Assembly (NCBI GenBank): GCA_022825235.1
Contig: JAJDYI010000050.1
Coordinates: 1 to 64,000 of the forward strand
Direction: 5' to 3'
Source of the DNA: Alphaproteobacteria bacterium
Lineage (GTDB): Bacteria; Pseudomonadota; Alphaproteobacteria; TMED109
Length of the DNA: 64,000 bases
Shown: piece by piece, positions 16,386 to 25,775 of the stretch
Position numbering within the stretch: the stretch's first letter is position 1
Layout of the letters: each line of letters starts with the position of its first letter
The notes under the pieces: model-generated
Told to the model about the DNA's origin: nothing
Databases searched by the model: none
Seen by the model: only the letters and a program-made list of their open reading frames with translations
Position numbers and translations under genes: made by a program

Positions 16386-19300
16386 ACGGTGTCTCCTTGG
16401 GGTTTGGCGGGAAGGGCGTCGAGGGGCTGCTGCGCTGGGGCCCGCGGACGGGCCGACAGGGATCGCTCGACCCACAGGTAGTAGATCGCGGGAATCACGA
16501 AGAGGGTCAGGATCGTGGTGGAGACCGTGCCGCCGATCATGGGCAGTGCGATCCGCCGCATCACGTCGGATCCGAGGCCGTCGGTGAGGAAAATCGGCGC
16601 CAGCCCCACCAGGACGGTGATGACCGTCATGAGCAGGGGCCGGACGCGAAGCGTCGCACCTACGCGGATGGCGAGGAACAGCTCCTCTTTCGTGGCGGGT
16701 TGGTCCGCGCGCACATGTTGATCGATGTACAGCAGCATGACGACGGCCGTCTCCACCGCGATGCCGCCGAGCGCGATGAAGCCGACCGCGACCGCCACCG
16801 AGAGGTTGTAGCCGGCCAGCCACACTGCCCAGAGACCGCCGATCAGCGCGAACGGCAGCGACAGCATGATGATGAGGATGCGGTCGAGGCGCCCGAAATG
16901 CAGCATGAGCAGCAGGAAGATCAGGGCGACGGCAGCGGGGATGGCGATGTTGAGGCGGGCGTTCGCGGCCTCCAGCTGCTCGTACTGGCCCGACCAGGCA
17001 ACGGCGTATCCGGGCGGAAGATCGACAGCATCCGCGACCGCTTGCCGCGCCTCGGTGACGTAGCCGCCGAGGTCGCGTCCCGCAATGTCCACGAACACCC
17101 ATCCGGTCAGCCGGGCGTTCTCCGAGCGGATCATCGGCGGGCCTTCCGTGAAGGTCACCGTCGCTAGCTCCCCGAGCGGGATGTGGGCGCCGGCCGGGGT
17201 GGGAACGAGGATGTCCTCGAGGTCCTCGCCGGTCTCGCGGAACGCCCGGTCGTAGCGCAGCATGATGTCGTAGCGCTCGCGCCCTTCGACGCTTTCGGCG
17301 AGCTTCATGCCGCCGAGGGCGGTCTGGATCACCGACTGAAAAACCCCCATGTCGATGTTCCGTCGGGCAAGTTCAGCGCGGTCGGGCGTGATCTCGAGGT
17401 ACTTGCCGCCGAGGACCCGGTCGGCAAACGCCGAGCGTGTGCCGGGGACGTCCGCCACGATGCCTTCGACCTCGCGGGCGATGCGCTCGATGGTCTCGAG
17501 GTCGTCGCCGGTGATCTTGATGCCCACGGGCGTGCGGACACCGGTGGACACCATGTCCATGCGGATCTTGATCGGATAGCCCCAGGAATTGACGAGACCA
17601 GGCATCTGCAGTCGCGTGTCGAGTTCGTCGATGATCCGCTCGGCCGTCATGCCCGGCCGCCACGCGGACTCGGGCTTCAGGCGGATCCAGGTCTCGATCA
17701 TGGTGAGGGGCGCCGGGTCGGTGGCGGTGTCCGCCCGGCCCGCCTTGCCGAACACGCTCTCGACCTCGGGCACTGTGGCGATCACGCGATTCGTTTGGCC
17801 CAGGATCTCCCGCATCTTGGTGGACGACACGCCGGGCAGGGTCGTCGGCATGTAAAGGAGTTCGCCCTCGTAGAGGGCCGGCATGAATTCCGAGCCGAGC
17901 CTGCTGAGCGGCACCACGATGGTGGCCGTTGCGATGAGGGCCACCACGACCGTCAGCCACCGCAGCTTGAGGGCGAGCCAGAGGAACGGCCGGTAGAGCG
18001 CAACCAGCAGGCGGTTGAGCGGGTTCCGCTGCGCGGGGGGCATCCTGCCGCGCAGCAGCACATGCATCAGCACGGGAACCAAGGTGACCGACAGGATGGC
18101 CGCGAACGCCATGGCGTAGGTCTTGGTGTAGGCGAGCGGTGAGAACAGGCGGTGGCTCTCGCCGGTAAGCGCGAAGACCGGCAGGAATGACACCGTGATG
18201 ATCAGCAGCGAGAAGAACAGCGCCGGACCGACTTCCTGGGCGGCGCGGACGGTGGCCTGGCGGCGCAGCTCCGGGTCCGGTCGCGGCCCCAGCTCTTCGA
18301 TCCTCCGGTTGAAATTCTCGACCATCACGATCGATGCATCGACCATCGCGCCGATCGCGATCGCGATCCCGCCGAGCGACATGATGTTTGCGGTCACGCC
18401 CTGGGCGGACATGATGAGGAACGCGCCGAGCACCCCGAGCGGGAGCGTGATGACGACGACAAAGGCGGCGCGCAGGTGCAGCAGGAAGATCACGATGACG
18501 AGGGCCACCGCGAGGCCTTCCTCGAGGAGCTTGCGTTTCAGGTAGTCGACCGCGCCGGCAATCAACGGCGAGCGGTCGTAGACGGTGACGATCTCCACGC
18601 CCTCGGGCAGACCGCGCTCGAGTTCGACGACCTTTGCCTTCACGCGCCGGATGACGTCGAGGGCGTTCTCGCCGTCCCGCATGATCACGATGCCGGCGAC
18701 CGTCTCGCCCTCCCCGTCCAGTTCGACGACGCCCCGACGGAGCGCCGGTCCTTCCACGACGCGGGCGATGTCGGCAAGCGTCACGGGCGTGCCGTCCTCC
18801 GCGTGGATCACGACCTGCTCCAGGTCGAAGCGATCCTCGACGTAGCCTGAGGACCGGATGACGAACTCGCTCTCGCCCTGCTCCAGCACTCGGCCACCGA
18901 CCTCGCTGGAAGCGGCCCGCACGGCCTCCACGATGCGGCGGATGGGGATGTCGTGCGCGCGGAGCTGGTTGGGGTCGATCAGCACCTGGTACTCTCGGAC
19001 GAACCCGCCGACCGAAGCCACCTCCGAGACACCCTCGACACCCGCGAGCTCGAGTTTCAGGAACCAGTCCTGGAGCGACCGTAGTTCGGCGAGGTCGGTC
19101 CGGCCGCTCCGATCCACCAGCGCGTACTGGAAGATCCACCCGACGCCGGTCGCATCCGGGCCGATCTGCGGCGTGGCTCCGGGGGGCAGCTCGGAGCCAA
19201 GCCGCGATAGGGCTTCGACCACCCGGGCGCGTCCCCAGTAGAGGTCTACGTCGTCCTCGAAGATGACGTAGACGAAACTCGTGCCGAACATCGAGGAACC

Positions 19301-19600
19301 GCGCACGTCCTTGGTCCGCGGCAGGCCGAGCAGGTTCGTCGACAGCGGGTACGTCACCAGGTCTTCGACGATCTGCGGCGATTGCCCCGGAAAGTCGGTG
19401 CGGATGATGACCTGGGTGTCCGTGAGGTCCGGAATTGCGTCTAGCGGGGTTCGCTGCATGGCCAGCCACCCGGCGGCCCCGAGCGCTGCCGCCAGCATCA
19501 GCACGATGACCGGGTTGGCGATCGACCAAGCGATTAGCTGGGCGACGGCGGAACGGGAGGGGTCGCGCCCGGTCAGGCGGTCATGGCCATCCACGGTCAT
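16382..19600 (-). CDS. cusA: Heavy-metal RND efflux pump, CusA/CzcA family
   Basis: This inner-membrane proton/metal antiporter has 1072 residues, full length for the family. Landmarks are DAIPDLTDTQVIIRTDFPGQ near the N-terminus, NIMSLGGIAIAIGAMVDAS, and GGIAVETAVVMLLYIDQH in the C-terminal transmembrane half. Neighbouring CusF, CopC and CsoR-type genes indicate Cu(I)/Ag(I) rather than Zn/Co/Cd. The gene starts five bases after the cusB stop. Confidence 0.92.
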   Translation of the reverse strand: MTVDGHDRLTGRDPSRSAVAQLIAWSIANPVIVLMLAAALGAAGWLAMQRTPLDAIPDLTDTQVIIRTDFPGQSPQIVEDLVTYPLSTNLLGLPRTKDVRGSSMFGTSFVYVIFEDDVDLYWGRARVVEALSRLGSELPPGATPQIGPDATGVGWIFQYALVDRSGRTDLAELRSLQDWFLKLELAGVEGVSEVASVGGFVREYQVLIDPNQLRAHDIPIRRIVEAVRAASSEVGGRVLEQGESEFVIRSSGYVEDRFDLEQVVIHAEDGTPVTLADIARVVEGPALRRGVVELDGEGETVAGIVIMRDGENALDVIRRVKAKVVELERGLPEGVEIVTVYDRSPLIAGAVDYLKRKLLEEGLAVALVIVIFLLHLRAAFVVVITLPLGVLGAFLIMSAQGVTANIMSLGGIAIAIGAMVDASIVMVENFNRRIEELGPRPDPELRRQATVRAAQEVGPALFFSLLIITVSFLPVFALTGESHRLFSPLAYTKTYAMAFAAILSVTLVPVLMHVLLRGRMPPAQRNPLNRLLVALYRPFLWLALKLRWLTVVVALIATATIVVPLSRLGSEFMPALYEGELLYMPTTLPGVSSTKMREILGQTNRVIATVPEVESVFGKAGRADTATDPAPLTMIETWIRLKPESAWRPGMTAERIIDELDTRLQMPGLVNSWGYPIKIRMDMVSTGVRTPVGIKITGDDLETIERIAREVEGIVADVPGTRSAFADRVLGGKYLEITPDRAELARRNIDMGVFQSVIQTALGGMKLAESVEGRERYDIMLRYDRAFRETGEDLEDILVPTPAGAHIPLGELATVTFTEGPPMIRSENARLTGWVFVDIAGRDLGGYVTEARQAVADAVDLPPGYAVAWSGQYEQLEAANARLNIAIPAAVALIFLLLMLHFGRLDRILIIMLSLPFALIGGLWAVWLAGYNLSVAVAVGFIALGGIAVETAVVMLLYIDQHVRADQPATKEELFLAIRVGATLRVRPLLMTVITVLVGLAPIFLTDGLGSDVMRRIALPMIGGTVSTTILTLFVIPAIYYLWVERSLSARPRAPAQQPLDALPAKPQGDTV

Positions 19601-19605
19601 CCCCG

Positions 19606-21396
19606 TCAGCGCATGTGTCCGGCATGCGGGTTGACGGGCGCGCGCTCAGCGCTGGCTGCGACCTCTTCCATGCCGGCCATCAGGTCGGGCCATTCGACGA
19701 CGGTCGCCGGGTTGGCGCCGTACGGATTGGCGGGGGGACCGCCCAGCTGCAGCCACAGGCGGCCGGTTTCGTCTTCCAGGTAGAGAATGAGGCCAAGCGT
19801 GTCGTAATGCGCGGGCGCGCCGTCGAGGAGCCAACGCTCCAGCGCGGCCATGAGCGACGCGAGGTCTTCGGCGAGCGCCGGACCGGCCAGCGACTCCTTG
19901 GCCGAACGCAGGGCCGCCTGCGCGTTTTCGATAATCGGCACGAGGCGGGTATTGGCGAAGTGCGCCTTCAGCGTATCGCCGATCTGCAGGGCGGGATCGA
20001 TGAAGTACGGGTCGATCCGGTAGTCGTCGATCAGCGCCTCATGGAAATACAGTGCCATGTCGACGAGATGGTCGAACTGCGCGAGCGTCGTTGCATCGAC
20101 CGGGAGTTCGGAGAGCGGCGTGTCCGGATCTGCGAGGATCGGGGGTGGCGCCTCCAGGCGGGCGAGTCCGCCCCGCAGGCTCACCTCGGAATCGAGCATG
20201 AACTGGCCGCTGATGACGACGTCTTCGCTTTCGAGAAGCCCGGCGAGGATGGCCGTCCGGCCGTTGGCCGACTGGCCGACCTTCACCGGGCGCCCCGCGA
20301 AGCGGCCGCCGCCGAGCGAGACGATGACGTGGGCGCCCCGGCCGTCGCGCAGGATCGCCTCGTTCGGGATGGACAGGCGGGTGACGTCGGCATCGAGCTC
20401 GAAGCGGATGTCGGCATAGGCCCCGGGGCGCAGGTGGCCGGCCGAATTGTCCACCAGGATGCGCACGTCGGCGGTCCGGGTGTGCGGATCGATGGTGGGA
20501 TAGATGTAGTCCACGCGACCCTCCGCCGGCGCATCGGGCGCGCTCGGGAAGCTCAAGGAGACCAACAGCCCTTCCGCGATCAGGGACAACTCGGCCTCCG
20601 GGATCGACGCGATCACCCAGACGTCCGTGTACGACTGCAGGCGCAGGATCGAGGTTCCCGGCTTCACGTAGTCGCCTTCGCGGATGTCGAGCCGGCTGAC
20701 CGTTCCCGTGGCTTCGGCGTACACCGGCACGCGCTCGACAACCTCCCGACTCTCCGTCAGGCGCTCGATGGCCGCCGGCTGCATCCCCACCGAGCGAAGC
20801 CGTTGGCGAACCGCGGCGATTCGATTCTCGTTCCCGACCTGGAGCGAGGCGAGATAGTCCTTCTGGGCCGCGATCAACTCGGGGCTGTAGACCCGGTAGA
20901 GCAGTTCGCCGGCGCGGACCGAGTCCCCCTCGGCGCGGACGCTCAAGTCCTCGATCCATCCTTCGAGCCGGGATGCGGATACGGTCTCCAGGCGTTCATC
21001 GGTGTCGACGTTGCCGAACGCGCGCACCGTCCGCATGAACGGCGCGTGTTCGACCGGAGCCGTCCGGACCCCCATGGTCTGGATCATTTCCGGTGCCACC
21101 GCGACGGTGCCGTCGTCCGGCCCGCCGCCGGCGTCGCTCTGGGCGGGCACGAGGTCCATGCCGCAGATCGGGCACGTGCCGTCCGGATCGGTCGCGATGT
21201 AATGCGGATGCATCGGGCAGGTGAACAGCGCCGGCCCGGCGGCGGCGGCGGGGGTCGCGCGGACCTCGGCCACCTGGTCGGCCCGGGTCAGGGCCAGCAC
21301 GCTGTCAGGGACGTAACCCCGGTCATAGGCGAGGTAGCCAAGCACGACCAGGGCGAGAATCAGCCCCAGTCCGACGTGGAAGAACGCCTGTTTCAC
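19606..21396 (-). CDS. cusB: RND efflux membrane-fusion protein, CusB-like, with heavy-metal-binding domain
   Basis: This 596-residue periplasmic adaptor has an N-terminal membrane anchor (FHVGLGLILALVVLGYLAY). At about residues 58-85, FTCPMHPHY through CPICGMDLVPA is the heavy-metal-binding domain often fused to CusB. RLEGWIEDLSVRAEGDSVRAG is the lipoyl-like hairpin and GRDGRGAHVIVSLGGGRF the beta-barrel region. The C-terminal about 170 residues, including RIDPYFIDPALQIGD, are an extra helical domain seen in some CusB proteins. The start overlaps the stop of the outer-membrane gene by four bases. Confidence 0.9.
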   Translation of the reverse strand: MKQAFFHVGLGLILALVVLGYLAYDRGYVPDSVLALTRADQVAEVRATPAAAAGPALFTCPMHPHYIATDPDGTCPICGMDLVPAQSDAGGGPDDGTVAVAPEMIQTMGVRTAPVEHAPFMRTVRAFGNVDTDERLETVSASRLEGWIEDLSVRAEGDSVRAGELLYRVYSPELIAAQKDYLASLQVGNENRIAAVRQRLRSVGMQPAAIERLTESREVVERVPVYAEATGTVSRLDIREGDYVKPGTSILRLQSYTDVWVIASIPEAELSLIAEGLLVSLSFPSAPDAPAEGRVDYIYPTIDPHTRTADVRILVDNSAGHLRPGAYADIRFELDADVTRLSIPNEAILRDGRGAHVIVSLGGGRFAGRPVKVGQSANGRTAILAGLLESEDVVISGQFMLDSEVSLRGGLARLEAPPPILADPDTPLSELPVDATTLAQFDHLVDMALYFHEALIDDYRIDPYFIDPALQIGDTLKAHFANTRLVPIIENAQAALRSAKESLAGPALAEDLASLMAALERWLLDGAPAHYDTLGLILYLEDETGRLWLQLGGPPANPYGANPATVVEWPDLMAGMEEVAASAERAPVNPHAGHMR

Positions 21397-22661
21397 GGCC
21401 CGACCAAGAGGGCGTTCATGCGGGCGATGGCGCGGTCTCGTCCGGCCTGCTCGTCCACGATCTGGCCCTGGAGCTGCAGTACGGCGATCTCACCGGCCAA
21501 AATGGGGGAATAGTCGCCGGTGCCGCTCTCGTAGATCGTGAGTTGAGCGGCGATCTGGTCGCGGATGGCATCGATCTTCTCTTCGAGGATCGCGATTCCG
21601 GCTTCAGTTGCTGCCCGCGTGGCTTCCAGGGCCAGGTACCGGGACGACGCCCGGCGGGCGGCGGCCACGAAACGGCTCCGCGCGGCCTCGCGATTCGCTT
21701 CAGCCTCGCGCAGGGCGGGTGCCTGCGACCGGTCGGCCCAGAAGGGGACGGTGAAGGTGGCGGTTGCGCTCACCCAATCGTCGCCCGGGTAGTCGCGCTG
21801 CTGGTACGTGAGCTGGACGCCCCAATTCGCCCTCCAAGCCGCCTCTGCCCGATCAATGGCTGTCTCGGCCACGGACACGCCGGCTCGCGCGACCCGCACG
21901 GCGTGAAACGCGTCCGCCTTGCCGGACCAGGCGTGGAGTGACACCGGCGGGGGAGGGGTGTCCACGGCCTCGCCCACGAGATCCGTCAGGCGGGCGTCAA
22001 TCCGGCCGGCCTCGGCATCGAGGTTGGCCAGGGCCCGGGCGAGGTCGCTGCGCTCGACGTCGATTTCGGCCAGCCGAAACAGTACCGGCCGCCCGGCGTT
22101 GATTTCCGTCTCGACGATCTGCGCGAGCTCATCGTACTTGGCATCCCGTGCTCCGAGCAGCGCCCGCAGCGCGGCGACGCGTTTCTGGTCGACGAGAGCG
22201 ACGACGAGGTCTGCACGGAGTTCGGCGAAGCGCTGATCGATTTCCGCGTCGTTGCGCGCGGCGCTCTGGCTGGCCTGGGCTGCCCGCGCGGCGCGGGCGT
22301 CGCGATGCGGGAACATCTGGCGGACCCCCACCGCCTTGCTGGTCGGCAGGTACCGCGAAAACGAGGGATCCAGGAGCGGGAAATTGAGAATGCCGAACGA
22401 CACGACCGGGTCGGGGAGGGCTTCGGCCGCGGTGGCCCGCTCGCGAAGGCCTGCCGACCGGTGACGCATGGCCTCCAGGGCCGGATGCTCGGCGAGGCGC
22501 GCTTCCAGTTCGTCGAAACCCTGGGCATGGACCGACGGAACACTGGGAACCGTTCCAAGCGCCAGGGAGAGGAGCGCGACGTGCCCCAGGGCGGATGCGG
22601 CACCGCGTGTCCGGCGCGGGGAGCAGCCTGCCCCCCGGGTCCCTCGGCGGGGGTCGTCCAT
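21393..22661 (-). CDS. TolC-family outer membrane channel of the copper pump (CusC-like)
   Basis: This TolC-family protein has about 422 residues. A signal peptide precedes QGFDELEARLAEHPAL. Long alpha-helical stretches such as DEQAGRDRAIARMNALL at the C-terminus fit the outer-membrane factor fold. I place the start at ATG 22661, because frames further upstream are proline/arginine-rich and run through csoR. It lacks an obvious lipobox. It is the second gene of the operon and supplies the exit duct for CusBA. Confidence 0.8.
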   Translation of the reverse strand: MDDPRRGTRGAGCSPRRTRGAASALGHVALLSLALGTVPSVPSVHAQGFDELEARLAEHPALEAMRHRSAGLRERATAAEALPDPVVSFGILNFPLLDPSFSRYLPTSKAVGVRQMFPHRDARAARAAQASQSAARNDAEIDQRFAELRADLVVALVDQKRVAALRALLGARDAKYDELAQIVETEINAGRPVLFRLAEIDVERSDLARALANLDAEAGRIDARLTDLVGEAVDTPPPPVSLHAWSGKADAFHAVRVARAGVSVAETAIDRAEAAWRANWGVQLTYQQRDYPGDDWVSATATFTVPFWADRSQAPALREAEANREAARSRFVAAARRASSRYLALEATRAATEAGIAILEEKIDAIRDQIAAQLTIYESGTGDYSPILAGEIAVLQLQGQIVDEQAGRDRAIARMNALLVGP

Positions 22662-22693
22662 CGCCGGTTGCGGCGGGTCGCCCGCCCGCCCGA

Positions 22694-22969
22694 TCACCGC
22701 CGGCGTCCGCCCAGGACCATGACCAGTTCCTCGACCTTCGAGCGGCGGTCGTCGAGGTCGTCTGATGTCAGGGCATGCTCGACACAGGTCTGGAGATGAT
22801 CGTCCATGACGATCCCTTCGAGCGCACCGAGGGCTGCCCTGGCGGCTTGGATCTGGCGCACCACGTCGATGCAGTACCGGTCGTCCTCCACCATCCGCGC
22901 AATTCCGCGTACCTGGCCTTCGACCCTGGCCAGCCGGTTTCGGGTTTCTTCCTTGGCGCTCGGTCGCAT
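22694..22969 (-). CDS. csoR: CsoR/RcnR-family metal-sensing repressor
   Basis: This 91-residue all-helical repressor contains RNRLARVEGQVRGIARMVED, YCIDVVRQIQAARAAL and DDHLQTCVEHAL. The cysteine of YC, the histidine of DDHL and the cysteine of TC match the Cys-His-Cys copper-site pattern of CsoR. It would leave DNA when Cu(I) binds. It is first in the copper operon, 32 bases ahead of the tolC-like gene, with a matching operator about 30 bases upstream of its start at ATG 22969. RcnR-type nickel sensing is less likely given the neighbours. Confidence 0.88.
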   Translation of the reverse strand: MRPSAKEETRNRLARVEGQVRGIARMVEDDRYCIDVVRQIQAARAALGALEGIVMDDHLQTCVEHALTSDDLDDRRSKVEELVMVLGGRRR

Positions 22970-23403
22970 GGCTTCGTCCTGTGGCAGGCGGCGTTGACAA
23001 TACCCTACAGGGGTAGGGGTGCTGCAGCATCTAGCGCCGCATGTACGCGAGTCAAGGTTCGGCACCTTCGGGAGAACCGGGTCCGCGAGCCCCGGGGGCG
23101 CGGTGCCGAAGGGGTCCGGCGAGCGGAATCGTTGCAGCCGTCCGGGCCCGCTGCGGAACGGGCTGCGCCGTCCAGCTGGCCAGCCGCCCGGACCCAGCGC
23201 TTTGGCCGGCGGAGGTCGGGCAGCTAGATAGAGCGGCAGCGCCTGGTCCGGTCGCCGCAGCCTGATTTGGTACAAGGACGACGGCCGGCCGTTGCGTCAG
23301 GGCTGGTCCGTGGTCTGGCACCGGGCGGGTGTTTTCCAGGCCCACGTCAAGGCAGGTGACTCGCGGGTTCCGCGACGATCACAGTTCCCGCAGGAGAGAG
23401 CTT
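22970..23403. other. Intergenic region between csoR and the SbmA-like gene
   Basis: Apart from the CsoR-type operator near 23010, no gene is supported. It separates the divergent copper operon and sbmA-like gene and should hold both promoters. Confidence 0.4.
23000..23020. promoter_or_regulatory. Candidate CsoR operator upstream of the copper operon
   Basis: TACCCTACAGGGGTA at 23001-23015 has 5-bp arms TACCC/GGGTA around TACAG and continues into a further GGGG run. This matches the pseudo-palindromic G-tract operators known for CsoR-type repressors. It sits 31 bases upstream of the csoR ATG, where bound repressor would cover the promoter. No good sigma-70 hexamers are obvious. Confidence 0.72.
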
Positions 23404-24429
23404 GTGTTCAAGTCCTTCTTCGCCAACCGGCGATGGATGCATTGGTCGTTGCTGGGCAGCGCCGCGATCCTGGTGGTCACTTGGTACAAGGTGCAGCTTG
23501 ACGTCAGGATCAACGAGTGGTTCGGGGACTTCTACGACACCCTGCAGCAGGCGCTGGCCGAACCTGGCGCAGTGGAGTTCACGGAGTTTCTCGCGAAGTG
23601 CCTGACCTTTGCCGAGATCGCCGCCATCTACATCACGGTGGCGGTCCTGCTGGAGTTCTTCGTCCGCCACTACGTGTTTCGCTGGCGGACGGCGATGAAC
23701 GACTACTACATGGCGTACTGGGACCAGGTGCGCCACATCGAGGGCGCGGCCCAGCGGGTGCAGGAAGACACGATGCGCTTTGCGCGGATCGTCGAGGGGC
23801 TGGGCGTCGCGTTCATGCGTTCGGTGATGACATTGATCGCGTTCCTGCCGCTCCTCTGGACCTTGAGCGAACACGTCACCGAACTTCCCTGGATCGGCGT
23901 CGTCCCGCATTCGCTGGTCTATCTCGCGATCGTGTCGGCCGCCGCCGGGACGGTGCTGCTGGCGATCGTCGGCATCAAGCTTCCGGGCCTTGAGTTCAAC
24001 AACCAGAAGGTCGAGGCGGCGTACCGGAAGGAACTGGTGTACGGCGAGGACCATGAGGAACGCGCCGAGCCCGAGACCATCGGGCAGCTCTTCGCCAATG
24101 TCCGGAAAAACTACTTCCGCCTCTACAAACACTACCTCTACTTCGACATCGCCAAGTGGTCGTACCTGCAGTTCGCGGTCATCGTCCCGTACATCATGAT
24201 GGGGCCCACCATCGTCGCGGGCATCATCACGCTCGGCGTGCTGCAGCAGATCCTCCGGGCATTCGACCGGGTCGAGGGTTCGTTCCAGTTCCTTGTCAAC
24301 TCCTGGTCGACGATCGTCGAGCTCATCTCGATCTACAAGCGGCTCAAGGCATTTGAATCAACGATCCGAATCGATGACCGGACCCGCCGCCCGATGACCG
24401 GGCCGGGCTTCGAAGCGGCGCGAGGGTAG
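23404..24429 (+). CDS. SbmA/BacA-family peptide transporter
   Basis: This inner-membrane protein of about 341 residues has MFKSFFANRRWMHWSLLGS at the start and several transmembrane helices. It lacks an ATPase domain. INEWFGDFYDTLQQAL, FRWRTAMNDYY, IEGAAQRVQEDTMRFA and LPGLEFNNQKVEAAYRKELV are strongly conserved in SbmA/BacA. These proton-driven importers take up microcin B17, proline-rich peptides and similar molecules, and in rhizobia BacA is needed for symbiosis. GTG 23404 is preceded by AGGAGAG and gives the family N-terminus. Confidence 0.92.
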   Translation: MFKSFFANRRWMHWSLLGSAAILVVTWYKVQLDVRINEWFGDFYDTLQQALAEPGAVEFTEFLAKCLTFAEIAAIYITVAVLLEFFVRHYVFRWRTAMNDYYMAYWDQVRHIEGAAQRVQEDTMRFARIVEGLGVAFMRSVMTLIAFLPLLWTLSEHVTELPWIGVVPHSLVYLAIVSAAAGTVLLAIVGIKLPGLEFNNQKVEAAYRKELVYGEDHEERAEPETIGQLFANVRKNYFRLYKHYLYFDIAKWSYLQFAVIVPYIMMGPTIVAGIITLGVLQQILRAFDRVEGSFQFLVNSWSTIVELISIYKRLKAFESTIRIDDRTRRPMTGPGFEAARG

Positions 24430-24543
24430 AGTGTGCGACCCATACGGGGAGCAGGTCGTCCCGGGGGACGGCCTGGTCTCGGTGGGTAGGAGCCGGAGCG
24501 CCGGGCATTTGCAATGACACCCACATGCGTTCATGTACGACTG

Positions 24544-24774
24544 ATGAACAAGACGATCCAGATCCGGAATGTCCTGGCGGCGCTCCACCAGCGGCTTCGC
24601 ATACGCGCGGCGGCCGAAGGGGTCTCGATGTCCCATTTCGTCTTGCGCGAGATCGAACGGGCCCTCGATCGTCCGAGTCGGCAGGAACTGCTTGAGGCGA
24701 TCCGTTCGCAGCCGGAAGTCGTACTCGACCCATCGCCAGCGGATCTGCTCAGGGAGGAGCGTGACCGGCATTGA
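24544..24774 (+). CDS. FitA/VapB-type ribbon-helix-helix antitoxin (orphan)
   Basis: This 76-residue protein starts MNKTIQIRNVLAALHQRLRI, then AAAEGVSMSHFVLREIERAL, the conserved ribbon-helix-helix region of FitA-type antitoxins. The stop overlaps ATG 24774 in the layout typical of fitAB/vapBC, but the downstream toxin frame is broken. It may persist as an autorepressor or neutralise a homologous toxin elsewhere. The ATG at 24544 gives the family N-terminus. Confidence 0.8.
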   Translation: MNKTIQIRNVLAALHQRLRIRAAAEGVSMSHFVLREIERALDRPSRQELLEAIRSQPEVVLDPSPADLLREERDRH

Positions 24775-24880
24775 TGGTCCTGAGAGCATCCGGCGCGGTC
24801 GCATCGTTGTAGACCGAAATCGAATCAGCCTGGATCACGTCCGCTAGCCTCGACGTGGCCGCGGCACCAGGCTGGTGAGA
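24774..24880 (+). pseudogene. Probable vapC/fitB toxin remnant
   Basis: From ATG 24774, overlapping the antitoxin stop, the frame reads MVLRASGAVASL followed by a TAG, then ESAWITSASLDVAAA before a second stop. The opening resembles the (I)VLDASAVVALL start of PIN-domain toxins, with the catalytic aspartate replaced by arginine. No later PIN motif is recognisable, and the dienelactone hydrolase gene soon follows on the other strand. Position makes the case; the residual similarity is short. Confidence 0.5.
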
Positions 24881-24896
24881 CGGCAGGCTCCCCGCC

Positions 24897-25775
24897 TTAC
24901 GCCAAGGCCGTCTCGAACAGGACCAGCAGCCGACTCCACGCCCGCTCCGCCTGCTCTTCGTGATACACGGTGGAATCCAGTGAGCACCAGCCGTGCAGGG
25001 TGCCGGCGTAGACCTCGACCTCCGCCGGGAGCCCGGCGGCCGCAAAGGCCTCCCGGAGCACCGTCTTGGCGTCGGGCTCCTTCGCGTCGTCGTTCTCGGC
25101 GATCGCGAACAGATAGTGCGCTTGCATCCTGTCGACGAGCAGATGCGGACTGTCCGGGCCATCCGTCACGAGTCTGCCGCCGTGAAATGATGCACCGGCA
25201 CCCATCCGGTCGGGGAACGTCGCCGCGGTCCGCATGGTCATGGCACCACCCATGCAGTAGCCCGTGGTTCCCATCATGCGATCGCTCGCCACTGCATCCT
25301 GGCTGTCCAGGAACCCGACGAACGCCCTGGCGTCGGTCACGGTGATCTCGGGGCTCAGGGAACGCATCAGGGGAAAGATCCTCTCGCGAGTCGCTTGGTC
25401 CCGAAACGAGGCGCCTTCCGGCATGACGGGGGCCCGCACGGCGCGGTAGTACGGATTGACGATCAGGACTGAGTATCCCGACTCCGCCAACCGCCGCCCC
25501 ATTTGCTCGAAGGCGGGCCGCAAGCCGAGCGCGTCGGGCCAGATCAGGACGCCCGGATGGGCACCGCTTGAGGGGTGTACAAAGTGACAGTCCGCGACGC
25601 CGTCGGGGGTGGAGATTTCAACATCCTTGGCGGTTACCGGAAGCGCGGCCGCCGGCCGCGGCAGGAGTGTGGCCAGTCCGGTTCCGAGCGACAGCGCCCC
25701 GAACTTGCGCCGGGTCAGGTTCCCCGACTGGCGTAGATGGTGCTCGGCGTCACGGAGCGTTCTCTCGTCGCACAT
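24897..25775 (-). CDS. Dienelactone hydrolase family protein with Tat signal
   Basis: This 292-residue alpha/beta hydrolase has a twin-arginine motif NLTRRKFGALS followed by a hydrophobic stretch to PAAALP, suggesting folded export. The nucleophile motif is GYCMGG, with cysteine as in dienelactone hydrolases. HGWC near the C-terminus supplies the histidine, and the acid is probably in AIAENDDAKEPD. Dienelactone hydrolases open cyclic lactones in aromatic degradation, but many exported relatives have unknown substrates. Confidence 0.85.
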   Translation of the reverse strand: MCDERTLRDAEHHLRQSGNLTRRKFGALSLGTGLATLLPRPAAALPVTAKDVEISTPDGVADCHFVHPSSGAHPGVLIWPDALGLRPAFEQMGRRLAESGYSVLIVNPYYRAVRAPVMPEGASFRDQATRERIFPLMRSLSPEITVTDARAFVGFLDSQDAVASDRMMGTTGYCMGGAMTMRTAATFPDRMGAGASFHGGRLVTDGPDSPHLLVDRMQAHYLFAIAENDDAKEPDAKTVLREAFAAAGLPAEVEVYAGTLHGWCSLDSTVYHEEQAERAWSRLLVLFETALA

